From NCBI GenBank assembly GCA_002312935.1, contig DCAT01000197.1, forward strand, positions 1 through 7,679: DNA of 7,679 nucleotides, in the 5' to 3' direction. This DNA comes from Oceanospirillaceae bacterium UBA1126. GTDB lineage: Bacteria; Pseudomonadota; Gammaproteobacteria; Pseudomonadales; Balneatricaceae. Positions 1 through 6,888 of the stretch are shown one piece after another; position 1 is the first letter of the stretch; every line of letters starts with the position of its first letter. Under the pieces are notes generated by a model. That model did no database searches. It saw only the letters and a program-made list of their open reading frames with translations, and had not been told where the DNA came from. The translations under genes and the position numbers were made by a program.

Positions 1-94
1 CCTATAGTATCAAGCATAAAATGTTTTTTTGATTGAATACTTAGCGCTAGAAACATACAGTGACCCACCAGCAGTTGATGTAGCCCAAACGAAC

Positions 95-718
95 ATGCCT
101 CTCCAACCTACAATTACCGAAAGTATTCAGCACCCAGATTGGACTCAAGACCAAATATTTATGAATGAGTTGCGACAGCAGATGATCAAGTTTGCGACAT
201 TACAACTTTCTGATCAACATCTTGCGGAAGATGCAGTGCAAGATGCGTTAATAGGTGCCCTTAAAAATCAGCAAACATTTACCCGCCAGTCTGCCTTAAA
301 GACTTGGGTATTTGCTATATTGAAACACAAGATTATTGACCTAATTCGGAGTAATAGCCGGCTGGTGTCAGGCAGTTCGTTACGAATAAACGATGATGAG
401 GACGACCTAGTAGAGGTTTGGGATCAACCATTTAATTCCAGGGGCCACTGGCATCTGTCAGAACAACCCACGCCGTGGCAGCAGCCTGCAGACAGTTTAG
501 CTATGGATCAATTTTGGCTTATCTTCGAAACCTGTCTAAACGCATTGCCAGCCCAGTACAGCAAAGCCTATATGATGCGAGAGTTTGTTGGTTTAACTAC
601 GCAAGAAATTTGCCTACAAACTAACAACAGCGAAAATAGCCTAAATGTACTACTCTATAGAGCTCGTATGAAACTGCGCAAGTGCCTACAGGAAAATTGG
701 TTTGATAAAGGAGCATAA
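95..718 (+). CDS. ECF (group IV) RNA polymerase sigma factor
   Basis: This is a sigma-70 family factor of the small ECF class, expected to direct RNA polymerase to a few stress promoters. Numbered from the ATG at 95 (207 residues), region 2 spans about 22-90 and includes the typical KTWVFAILKHKIIDLIR helix at 69-85. An acidic linker (NDDEDD, 99-104) and a GHW motif (117-119) follow. Region 4 runs from FW at 140-141 to WF at 202-203, with the helix-turn-helix near GLTTQEICLQTNNSENSLN. This layout recalls the TIGR02943-type ECF family (from memory). The start is uncertain: the frame is open from base 20, so a TTG at 29 would add 22 residues and an ATG at 161 would remove 22. None has a good Shine-Dalgarno sequence. 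ATG 95 was chosen because the conserved part begins about 20 residues later and the family is about 190-200 residues. It is followed at once by its presumed anti-sigma factor. Confidence 0.9.
   Translation: MPLQPTITESIQHPDWTQDQIFMNELRQQMIKFATLQLSDQHLAEDAVQDALIGALKNQQTFTRQSALKTWVFAILKHKIIDLIRSNSRLVSGSSLRINDDEDDLVEVWDQPFNSRGHWHLSEQPTPWQQPADSLAMDQFWLIFETCLNALPAQYSKAYMMREFVGLTTQEICLQTNNSENSLNVLLYRARMKLRKCLQENWFDKGA
707..713 (+). promoter_or_regulatory. Ribosome binding site of the anti-sigma gene
   Basis: AAAGGAG lies 8 bases upstream of the ATG at 722 and within the last codons of the sigma gene. It is the best Shine-Dalgarno match in the window. Translation of the inhibitor may therefore be efficient compared with the sigma factor, whose own start lacks a recognisable site. 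Confidence 0.75.
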
Positions 719-721
719 TAA

Positions 722-913
722 ATGTTGAACTGCAAAAAAAACACGAAATTACTTTCTGAAGCACAAGACCGAAAGCTTAATCTAGCAGAAACGGTTCGTT
801 TAAAAGTGCACACAACTATGTGTTCTGCGTGCCGAGTTTTTGACAAGCAGTTGCAACAGTTACAGGGGTTTTCAAACGATTTTATTAACGAAAGACACAC
901 ACCAAAAGAGTAA
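722..913 (+). CDS. Small zinc-binding anti-sigma factor (zf-HC2/ZAS type)
   Basis: This 63-residue soluble protein probably binds and inhibits the ECF sigma factor encoded just upstream. It shows the zinc anti-sigma signature His30-x3-Cys34-x2-Cys37, with Cys4 as the likely fourth ligand. The stretch LLSEAQDRKLNL between Cys4 and the motif is typical of short partners of this ECF group (from memory). It has no membrane segment, so sensing should be cytoplasmic, perhaps by oxidation of the zinc cysteines or loss of the metal as in RsrA; that mechanism is inferred by analogy. A clear Shine-Dalgarno, AAAGGAG at 707-713, lies 8 bases before the ATG inside the end of the sigma gene. Only 3 bases separate the two genes, so co-translation is likely. 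It is shorter than many family members, with only a polar tail after the motif. Confidence 0.85.
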   Translation: MLNCKKNTKLLSEAQDRKLNLAETVRLKVHTTMCSACRVFDKQLQQLQGFSNDFINERHTPKE

Positions 914-958
914 TACTTATTTCATTTTAATAATGCAAATTTTTTATTTAAAAATCGG

Positions 959-987
959 TGTAAGAAAATTAACCGCCATCCGACTAA
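959..987 (+). promoter_or_regulatory. Candidate ECF-type promoter for the downstream operon
   Basis: TGTAAG at 959-964 and CGACTAA at 981-987 are separated by 16 bases. Both elements and the spacing resemble group IV sigma promoters with a GTAA-like -35 and a CGxCTAA-like -10. A start of transcription would fall near 993-995, about 30 bases before the ATG at 1026. A long A/T-rich stretch lies just upstream (about 915-955) and could act as an UP-type element. The position, between the sigma/anti-sigma pair and the oxidoreductase-transporter genes, fits control by the sigma factor encoded at 95. This is a visual call without a motif scan. Confidence 0.45.
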
Positions 988-1005
988 ACATCAAATACGA
1001 CTAAA
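981..1005 (+). repeat. Direct repeat of CGACTAAA, 17-bp period
   Basis: CGACTAAA occurs at 981-988 and again at 998-1005. The first copy is the proposed -10 element. The second has no convincing -35 element 16 bases upstream of it (CCATCC-like), so it may be a chance copy, a secondary start or a protein-binding repeat. Confidence 0.5.
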
Positions 1006-1025
1006 AACTTAATGAGTAATAAGTA

Positions 1026-3233
1026 ATGAATTCTACAAAAAACACTTCCAAAAAAGTTTTATTACTACTTTTAGTCACGATAATCGGTGCGCTGCTGTTA
1101 TTTTTAAATGGCCAGTCAATAGATCTAGTACGTATGCAGATGGGCATTGCAGATGTCACGCAATGGCGCCAAAATAACGAAACGATGTTTGTCGCCGTGT
1201 TTTTTACTAGTTATGTCATTATTACAGCAACATCCTTACCCCTTGCGTTATGGATGACTCTAGCAGCTGGGGCATTGTTTGGTTTATGGTGGGGCGTGTT
1301 AATGGTCTCATTTGCCTCTAGCATAGGCGCTACTTTAGCTTTTTTATCGTCGCGTTATTTTTTGAGAGACTGGGTTAACGCTAAACTGGGGAAACATGCC
1401 CAAACAATTGATGCCGGGTTAACAAAAGATGGCATCTTCTATCTCTTTAGTCTGCGTTTGATTCCAGCCCTGCCATTTTTCGCTGTTAATCTGCTACTGG
1501 GTTTGACCGCAATGAACGCGTGGCGTTTTTATTGGGTGAGCCAAGTAGGCATGTTACTGGGAACAGCGGTATACGTAAATGCGGGCACTCAATTATCACA
1601 GCTCAAAAGCTTAAGTGATATAACATCTCCAGCCCTAATCATATCATTTGTTGTTTTGGGGCTACTACCTTGGGCAGTGCGCTTGGTATTAAGCGTTTAC
1701 CAGCGGAGGAAAGCTTATTCAAAATGGGATAAACCTAAAAGCTTTGATCGTAATATTATTATCATAGGCGCAGGCGCAGCGGGCTTAGTTTCGGCTTATA
1801 TTGCCGCAGTAGTGAAGGCAAAAGTAACCTTAGTAGAAACCCATAAAATGGGTGGTGACTGTCTTAATTACGGCTGTGTGCCATCTAAGGCTCTCATTAA
1901 AAGTGCAAAGATGGCCCACCAAATTAAGCATGCAGATCACTTTGGGTTAACAGCAGCCGACCCTTCATTCAGTTTTAGCAACGTAATGCAGCGAATCCAT
2001 CAAGTGATAGCGACCATTGCACCTCATGACAGTGTGCAACGTTATCAATTATTGGGGGTTGAAGTATTGGCAGGCCACGCTAAACTAATCAGCCCCTGGT
2101 GCGTAAGTATCACCCATGCAGACGGCAGCAGCACTCAGCTAACCAGCCGCAGTATTATTATTGCTACAGGTGCAGCACCTTTTGTGCCACCCCTGCCCGG
2201 GCTAGAATCAATAAACTATTTAACTTCAGATACACTATGGGAACATCTACGCAGTAACGAACAAGCGCCTAAGCGCTTACTAATACTTGGCGGTGGTCCT
2301 ATCGGATGTGAGCTCGCCCAAGCCTTTGCGCGTCTCGGATCACAGGTTACTCAAGTAGAAATGCTAGAGCGGCTTATGGTAAAAGAGGATAAAGAGGTGT
2401 CTTTGTTTGTGAAGCATGCCTTACAGCAAGACGGTGTTAATGTTCTAACAGGCCACAAAGCCATAAAATGTGGCGTCAGTGAGGTAAAAAGTGAAGATGA
2501 TTTAGGTAATGAAGTTAAACGCAACGTAAACTGGCTTGAGGTCGTGTGCGGTGAAAGAACACAGCGTATAGAATTTGACGAAATAATAGTGGCTGTAGGC
2601 CGAGCTCCAAGACTAAGTGGATTCGGCTTAGAGGAACTGGGAATCCCCACTAATAAAGTGGTTCAAACAAACGATTATTTAGAAACTCTATTCCCTAATA
2701 TTTATGCGGCAGGTGATGTTGCAGGGCCTTATCAATTTACTCACGCGGCAGCCCATCAAGCTTGGTATGCCTGTGTTAATGCATTGTTTGGTCAGTTCAA
2801 ACGCTTTAAAGTAGATTATCGCGTCATCCCTTGGGCTACTTTTGTAGACCCCGAAGTGGCTCGGGTTGGGTTAAATGAACAAGAAGCAGCTGCACAGGGT
2901 ATCAGTTACCAGGTGACTCGCTATGGTATTGACGATTTGGACCGAGCCATTACTGATGGCTCTGCTGCAGGTTTTGTAAAAGTGTTAACAGTGCCTGGCA
3001 AAGACAAGATACTAGGCGTCACCATTGTCGGTGCCCAAGGCGCTGAGCTGATTGCCGAATTTGTCATCGCAATGAAGTACAACCTAGGCTTAAACAAAGT
3101 GCTTGGCACTATCCATATTTATCCCACAATGGCAGAAGCCAATAAATATGTAGCCGGTGAATGGAAGCGTGCGCAGGTAAACCCTAAAACAATGCTTTGG
3201 TTGCAACGTTATCATAGCTGGCGCAGATCATGA
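1026..3233 (+). CDS. VTT/TVP38 membrane domain fused to FAD/NAD(P) disulfide oxidoreductase
   Basis: This is a 735-residue two-part protein. Residues about 10-225 form a TVP38/TMEM64 (VTT) membrane domain with several hydrophobic helices and the family hallmarks GALFGLWWG (82-90) and FSLRLIPALPFFAVNLLLGL (141-160). Residues about 241-720 form a complete class I pyridine nucleotide-disulfide oxidoreductase. It has FAD site GAGAAG (248-253), redox cysteines C279 and C284 in GGDCLNYGC, NAD(P) site GGGPIG (422-427) and a second FAD motif AAGD (561-564). A dimerisation domain follows from about 600. Glu445 at the end of the second NAD-fold strand suggests NADH use. The usual catalytic His of HPTxxE is Tyr699 (YPTMAE), as in mercuric reductase, but the N-terminal metal-binding domain and C-terminal Cys pair of MerA are absent. 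The substrate is therefore unknown. The start follows an in-frame stop at 1020-1022, with only a weak GAG at 1014-1016 as ribosome site. The stop overlaps the next gene. Confidence 0.92.
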   Translation: MNSTKNTSKKVLLLLLVTIIGALLLFLNGQSIDLVRMQMGIADVTQWRQNNETMFVAVFFTSYVIITATSLPLALWMTLAAGALFGLWWGVLMVSFASSIGATLAFLSSRYFLRDWVNAKLGKHAQTIDAGLTKDGIFYLFSLRLIPALPFFAVNLLLGLTAMNAWRFYWVSQVGMLLGTAVYVNAGTQLSQLKSLSDITSPALIISFVVLGLLPWAVRLVLSVYQRRKAYSKWDKPKSFDRNIIIIGAGAAGLVSAYIAAVVKAKVTLVETHKMGGDCLNYGCVPSKALIKSAKMAHQIKHADHFGLTAADPSFSFSNVMQRIHQVIATIAPHDSVQRYQLLGVEVLAGHAKLISPWCVSITHADGSSTQLTSRSIIIATGAAPFVPPLPGLESINYLTSDTLWEHLRSNEQAPKRLLILGGGPIGCELAQAFARLGSQVTQVEMLERLMVKEDKEVSLFVKHALQQDGVNVLTGHKAIKCGVSEVKSEDDLGNEVKRNVNWLEVVCGERTQRIEFDEIIVAVGRAPRLSGFGLEELGIPTNKVVQTNDYLETLFPNIYAAGDVAGPYQFTHAAAHQAWYACVNALFGQFKRFKVDYRVIPWATFVDPEVARVGLNEQEAAAQGISYQVTRYGIDDLDRAITDGSAAGFVKVLTVPGKDKILGVTIVGAQGAELIAEFVIAMKYNLGLNKVLGTIHIYPTMAEANKYVAGEWKRAQVNPKTMLWLQRYHSWRRS

Positions 3234-3838
3234 TTGATGCTCGCATACTGCCCTTGCAGCAGAAAATACTCCTCCCCATTGCTAAGCTATTAGTGCGCTG
3301 CGGTGTTCACGCTGATCAGATCACCATCGCTGGGTTTTTAGTTGGCCTTATCGCCCTGCCCTTGATCGCCACTGAAAATTACGAATGGGCATTAGTGTTT
3401 ATTTTGGGTAACCGTTTGTTGGATGGGTTAGATGGCCCAGTAGCTCGCTTAACCCAAGCAACAGACCGTGGCGCGTTTTTAGACATTGCCTTAGATTTTG
3501 CATTTTATGCTGTTATCCCTTTAGCTTTTGCATTTGCTGACAGTTCAGCCAATGCCCTAGCCGCTGCTGTTTTACTAACGGCGTTTATAGGCACAGGTTC
3601 ATCGTTTTTAGCCTTTTCATTAATGGCACAAAAACGAAAATTACAGTCACAAATATTTCCTAACAAAGGGTTATATTATTTAGGTGGAGTGACTGAAGGG
3701 GCTGAAACCATAGCCATATTTGTGGCGTTTTGCCTTTGGCCCGATTTATTTGATATCTTAGCCTACAGCTTTGCTTTTGCCTGCCTACTTACTACCTTAA
3801 GCCGTTGGCTACAAGGTTGGTATATGCTTGCCGACTAA
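3230..3838 (+). CDS. ynjF: CDP-alcohol phosphatidyltransferase, YnjF-like
   Basis: This 202-residue integral membrane enzyme should transfer a phosphatidyl or similar phospho group from a CDP-linked donor to an alcohol acceptor, at the cytoplasmic face of the inner membrane. The family signature is visible as D68-G69-x2-A72-R73-x7-G81-x3-D85-x3-D89, whose aspartates bind the metal and CDP. Five or six hydrophobic segments surround it, and an HADQITIAGF stretch (27-36) precedes it, like the usual PNxxT region. The spacing after A-R is 7 residues rather than the common 8. The acceptor cannot be inferred. E. coli encodes a related protein, YnjF, in the same locus as YnjBCD, which supports the name. 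The ATG overlaps the preceding stop (ATGA at 3230-3233), implying translational coupling. Confidence 0.87.
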   Translation: MIDARILPLQQKILLPIAKLLVRCGVHADQITIAGFLVGLIALPLIATENYEWALVFILGNRLLDGLDGPVARLTQATDRGAFLDIALDFAFYAVIPLAFAFADSSANALAAAVLLTAFIGTGSSFLAFSLMAQKRKLQSQIFPNKGLYYLGGVTEGAETIAIFVAFCLWPDLFDILAYSFAFACLLTTLSRWLQGWYMLAD

Positions 3839-3874
3839 CCTTAATAATCTACCACTATTAACTGAGACTATAAA

Positions 3875-5098
3875 ATGGCTTCAACTCTAAATTATTTACC
3901 ACCCACACGACTAGTGACTATGTTATCTATATTAACCTTAGGGCTACTCAGTCAACTTAGTCATGCTGACCAATGGCAGCAAACACTTGACCAGGCTGCA
4001 GGTGACACAGTGTATTGGCACGCGTGGGGTGGGGACACGCGTACTAATGATTTTATCACTTGGGCAGGTGTGCAAACTGCGGCTTTGTATGATGTGAAAG
4101 TGAAGCAAGTAAAGCTATCATCCACGTCTGAAGCCGTTACGCAGGTGTTAGCTGAAAAAGCTGCTGGGCAAAATACCCAAGGCGCCGTAGACATGATCTG
4201 GATCAATGGCGCCAACTTTTTAGCTATGAAACAGCAGCAATTGTTGCATGGACCTTTTGTGGCCCAATTGCCCAATGCTAAGTATCTTGACCTAAGCCCA
4301 ACCTCTTCTGCAACAGTTGACTTTACAGAGGCTGTTGACGGTTTAGAGGTGCCCTGGCGCCTGGCTCGCTTTGTATTTATAGTAGACAGCGACCGAGTAA
4401 AAAACCCACCATTATCCATGGCTCACATGCTCACATGGGCAAAACAAAACCCTGGTCGACTCACCCATCCAGTGGTTAGTAACTTTATGGGTACCACTTT
4501 TTTAAAGCAAGCATTGATAGAGTTAACACCCGACCCAAATGTTTTACAACAGCCCGCAACGCAGGAATCTTTTGCCTCAGCTAGTGCACCTTTGTGGCAA
4601 TGGTACGATGCCATCAAACCTTATTTATGGCGTCAAGGACAAAGCTTCCCAGAAAATGAAACTATTCAACAGCAAATGCTAAGTGATGGAGCCATTGATA
4701 TTGCTATGGCATTTGACCCAGCTGCAGCAGCCGCAGGGATAGCTAGTGGTTTATTACCTCCTAGCGCCCGGGTGTTTGTGCCAAGTCAAGGTTCATTGGG
4801 TAATGTTAGTTTTGTAGCTATTCCCTACAATGCTAGCCACATTGCCGCAGCAAAGGTGGTAGCTAACTTCTTACTGCAACCGGAAACCCAAGCCCACATG
4901 CAAAATATTGATGTATTAGGTAGCTTTTCGGTGTTGGATACCTCAAAGATAAGCCATCAACATACAATGGCCTTTAGTGCTTTACCTACCTCTGAGGCCT
5001 TGCCCACTCTGGCAGAGCTAGGCCCCACGTTACTAGAGCCCCATGCAAGCTGGACTACGCAGCTAAAGCAAGAATGGAGTAAGCGATACAGCCAATAA
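3875..5098 (+). CDS. ynjB: ABC importer periplasmic substrate-binding protein, YnjB-like
   Basis: This 407-residue protein should capture the ligand in the periplasm for the permease and ATPase encoded next. It begins with a Sec signal peptide: Arg12, a hydrophobic core about 13-28, and a probable cleavage after SHA at residue 31. The mature part reads like the YnjB family, with VYWHAWGGDTRTN near its start (about 45-57), then VLAEKAAGQNTQGAVDMIWINGANF and later VPWRLARFVFIVDSDRV, as expected of an extracellular solute-binding protein fold. The family's ligand is not established to my knowledge. Its relatives bind thiamine, iron or polyamines, so none can be assigned. The gene starts 36 bases after ynjF with a modest GAG at 3864-3866. 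No strong promoter is evident in the gap, so it probably belongs to the same operon. Confidence 0.9.
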   Translation: MASTLNYLPPTRLVTMLSILTLGLLSQLSHADQWQQTLDQAAGDTVYWHAWGGDTRTNDFITWAGVQTAALYDVKVKQVKLSSTSEAVTQVLAEKAAGQNTQGAVDMIWINGANFLAMKQQQLLHGPFVAQLPNAKYLDLSPTSSATVDFTEAVDGLEVPWRLARFVFIVDSDRVKNPPLSMAHMLTWAKQNPGRLTHPVVSNFMGTTFLKQALIELTPDPNVLQQPATQESFASASAPLWQWYDAIKPYLWRQGQSFPENETIQQQMLSDGAIDIAMAFDPAAAAAGIASGLLPPSARVFVPSQGSLGNVSFVAIPYNASHIAAAKVVANFLLQPETQAHMQNIDVLGSFSVLDTSKISHQHTMAFSALPTSEALPTLAELGPTLLEPHASWTTQLKQEWSKRYSQ

Positions 5099-5154
5099 TA
5101 TATGCCGTAATATACCGAGCTACATATGCAAAAGTTAAGGTACTAACATAGCCC

Positions 5155-6888
5155 ATGAGGTTTTCTAAAAGCTGGCCAAAATGGGTAATGCTGGCCATTC
5201 TGGTGATAGGAATATTACTCCCAGTATTGGCTGGCCTTGGCGAGACCACTTGGGCCGCCTTTGGTATTTTACCAGCCCTTGGGAAATACAGCTTCAGCTT
5301 AACGGCTTGGCAGCATCTGTTTCAACTGCCAGGCCTGACTACTAGTTTACGGCTCACACTAGTTAGTGGTTTTCTATCCACCGCTGTGGCTTTGATTTTG
5401 GCATTATTTGGATGTGCATGGTTGCATGGCAGGTCAACAAAGCACTCTGTTCTAAGTAAACTAAAACCTTTTACAGCACCGTTTTTAGTGCCTATTTTAG
5501 CGGCTCCGCATGCAGCTGTGGCTATAGGCTTAGCCTTTTTGTTAGCTCCATCAGGTTGGCTAGCACGCTTATTTAGCCCATGGTTAACAGCATGGCAACT
5601 ACCGCCTGACTGGGCTACAGTTCAGGACTTATGGGGTTTGAGCCTCGCTCTTGGGCTAATTATCAAAGAATTGCCTTTTTTATGGCTGATCAGCCTTGTT
5701 GCTCTAAAGCAAATAAATGTTTCAAGGCAGCTCTCCCTCTCACAAAGTATGGGCTACAGCTACGCCAGTTCATGGTATAAAATCATTTTCCCCCAACTCT
5801 ACCCATTAATTCGATTACCTGTACTGGTGGTTTTGGTGTATTCCCTTTCTACTGTGGATATGGCTCAAATATTGGGCCCTAACAACCCTCCTACACTAGC
5901 CTTAGCCACCATGCGTTGGTTTAACGACGCCAATGTGGCCATGTTATTACCTGCCTCTGCAGCAGCATTGAGCTTAGGTATGTTGATGGTTGTCAGTGTT
6001 TTCCTGTGGGAGATGAGCATAAAACTCATCATGGTTATAACCAAGGCGCTCACTCGGTCTGGTAGCCGCGGCCGTCCATGGAAACTCGCTACTAAAGTAC
6101 TCTCTACGGCGCTGTCAGCTTGCCTAATATTAGGTTTGCTGTCATTGGCGGTATTGGCTATATGGTCATTGACCTGGCGCTGGTCGTTTCCGGATGCCCT
6201 GCCCGCAAGCTGGTCATACGCCTATTGGCAAAACCTGGTCACAAATTGGCCTCTAGCGCTACTACACAGCATTACCTTAGCACTTGGGAGTAGCGCTTTA
6301 GCTGTGGTTTTATCTGTTGCGTGGCTAGAAGTGCAAGACCGCTATGGTGGCCATTTGTACCGCTTAACGTTTTGGTTTATCTACTTGCCATTATTAGTGC
6401 CTCAGATCGCATTTTTATACGGCCTAAAAATAGGTTTCCTTCGCATTGGACTTAATGGTGGCATGGGGGCTGTAATGTGGGCTCATCTGTTGTTTGTATT
6501 ACCCTACGTAATGCTGAGCTTGGTAGATTCTTGGCGCGCTTTAGACAAGCGATATGTGCAGGTGGCTGAAAGCTTAGGCACCTCATCTTGGGGCTGTTTT
6601 TGGCGTATCAAACTTAGTTTATTATTACAGCCGTTACTGTTGGCCTGGGCTATTGGTATGGCCGTATCTATCAGTCAATACCTACCCACATTAATGATTG
6701 GTGCTGGTAAAATAGAAAGCCTTACCACAGAGGCCATTAGCCTAGCTTCAGGGGCAGATCGTCGTTTGGTTGGTGTTTATGGATTGCTACAAGCTTTAGT
6801 GCCTATGCTAGCCTACGGTTTAGCCTTGCTGCTACCGCGGTTAATCACATTAAAAATGCGAGATAATCATATGAGAGAACTTTCTTGA
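5155..6888 (+). CDS. ynjC: ABC importer permease with two fused transmembrane domains, YnjC-like
   Basis: This 577-residue inner-membrane protein carries two tandem permease domains, so one chain forms the whole channel, as in ThiP/FbpB-type importers. The first EAA-type coupling loop is around 194-213 (SQSMGYSYASSWYKIIFP). The second is around 469-488 (QVAESLGTSSWGCFWRIKLS), with Ser where the first has Pro. A polar linker at about 298-312 separates the halves. It is somewhat longer than E. coli YnjC (about 511 residues from memory). A stop at 5149-5151 limits the frame, so ATG 5155 is the first start. The only ribosome-site-like element is AAGG at 5137-5140, 14 bases away, so initiation may be weak or occur at Met12 (5188). 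The 56-bp gap before it contains no terminator. The end overlaps ynjD by 4 bases. Confidence 0.9.
   Translation: MRFSKSWPKWVMLAILVIGILLPVLAGLGETTWAAFGILPALGKYSFSLTAWQHLFQLPGLTTSLRLTLVSGFLSTAVALILALFGCAWLHGRSTKHSVLSKLKPFTAPFLVPILAAPHAAVAIGLAFLLAPSGWLARLFSPWLTAWQLPPDWATVQDLWGLSLALGLIIKELPFLWLISLVALKQINVSRQLSLSQSMGYSYASSWYKIIFPQLYPLIRLPVLVVLVYSLSTVDMAQILGPNNPPTLALATMRWFNDANVAMLLPASAAALSLGMLMVVSVFLWEMSIKLIMVITKALTRSGSRGRPWKLATKVLSTALSACLILGLLSLAVLAIWSLTWRWSFPDALPASWSYAYWQNLVTNWPLALLHSITLALGSSALAVVLSVAWLEVQDRYGGHLYRLTFWFIYLPLLVPQIAFLYGLKIGFLRIGLNGGMGAVMWAHLLFVLPYVMLSLVDSWRALDKRYVQVAESLGTSSWGCFWRIKLSLLLQPLLLAWAIGMAVSISQYLPTLMIGAGKIESLTTEAISLASGADRRLVGVYGLLQALVPMLAYGLALLLPRLITLKMRDNHMRELS
6873..6879 (+). 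promoter_or_regulatory. Purine-rich ribosome binding site for the TTG start of ynjD
   Basis: GAGAGAA lies just upstream of the TTG at 6885, with its second GAG (6875-6877) 7 bases away. It supports the TTG as the true start. The frame is closed by a stop at 6864-6866, contains no upstream ATG or GTG, and the next in-frame GTG would remove the first strands of the ATPase domain. Confidence 0.5.

Noticed and set aside
939..955. ATTTTT/AAAAAT hairpin after the anti-sigma gene as a terminator
   Set aside because: The stem is entirely A/T and would be unstable; it fits better as an AT-rich upstream promoter element.
2351..2650. Minus-strand reading frames inside the larger genes (for example 2351-2650, 3961-4419, 655-900)
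   Set aside because: They lie opposite well-supported conserved genes, have low-complexity Ser/Thr/Cys-rich translations and no recognisable motif.
1026..3233. Annotation as mercuric reductase (merA)
   Set aside because: No N-terminal GMTCxxC-type metal domain, no C-terminal vicinal cysteines, and no mer genes nearby; only the core fold and the Tyr substitution are shared.
3839..3874. Separate promoter for ynjB in the 36-bp gap
   Set aside because: A TATAAA-like run at 3870-3875 exists but no plausible -35 is paired with it, and the spacing fits an operon.
5099..5154. TATAT/ATATA inverted repeat as terminator or regulatory hairpin between ynjB and ynjC
   Set aside because: Only 5 A/T pairs with no T tract; trivially expected in AT-rich DNA.
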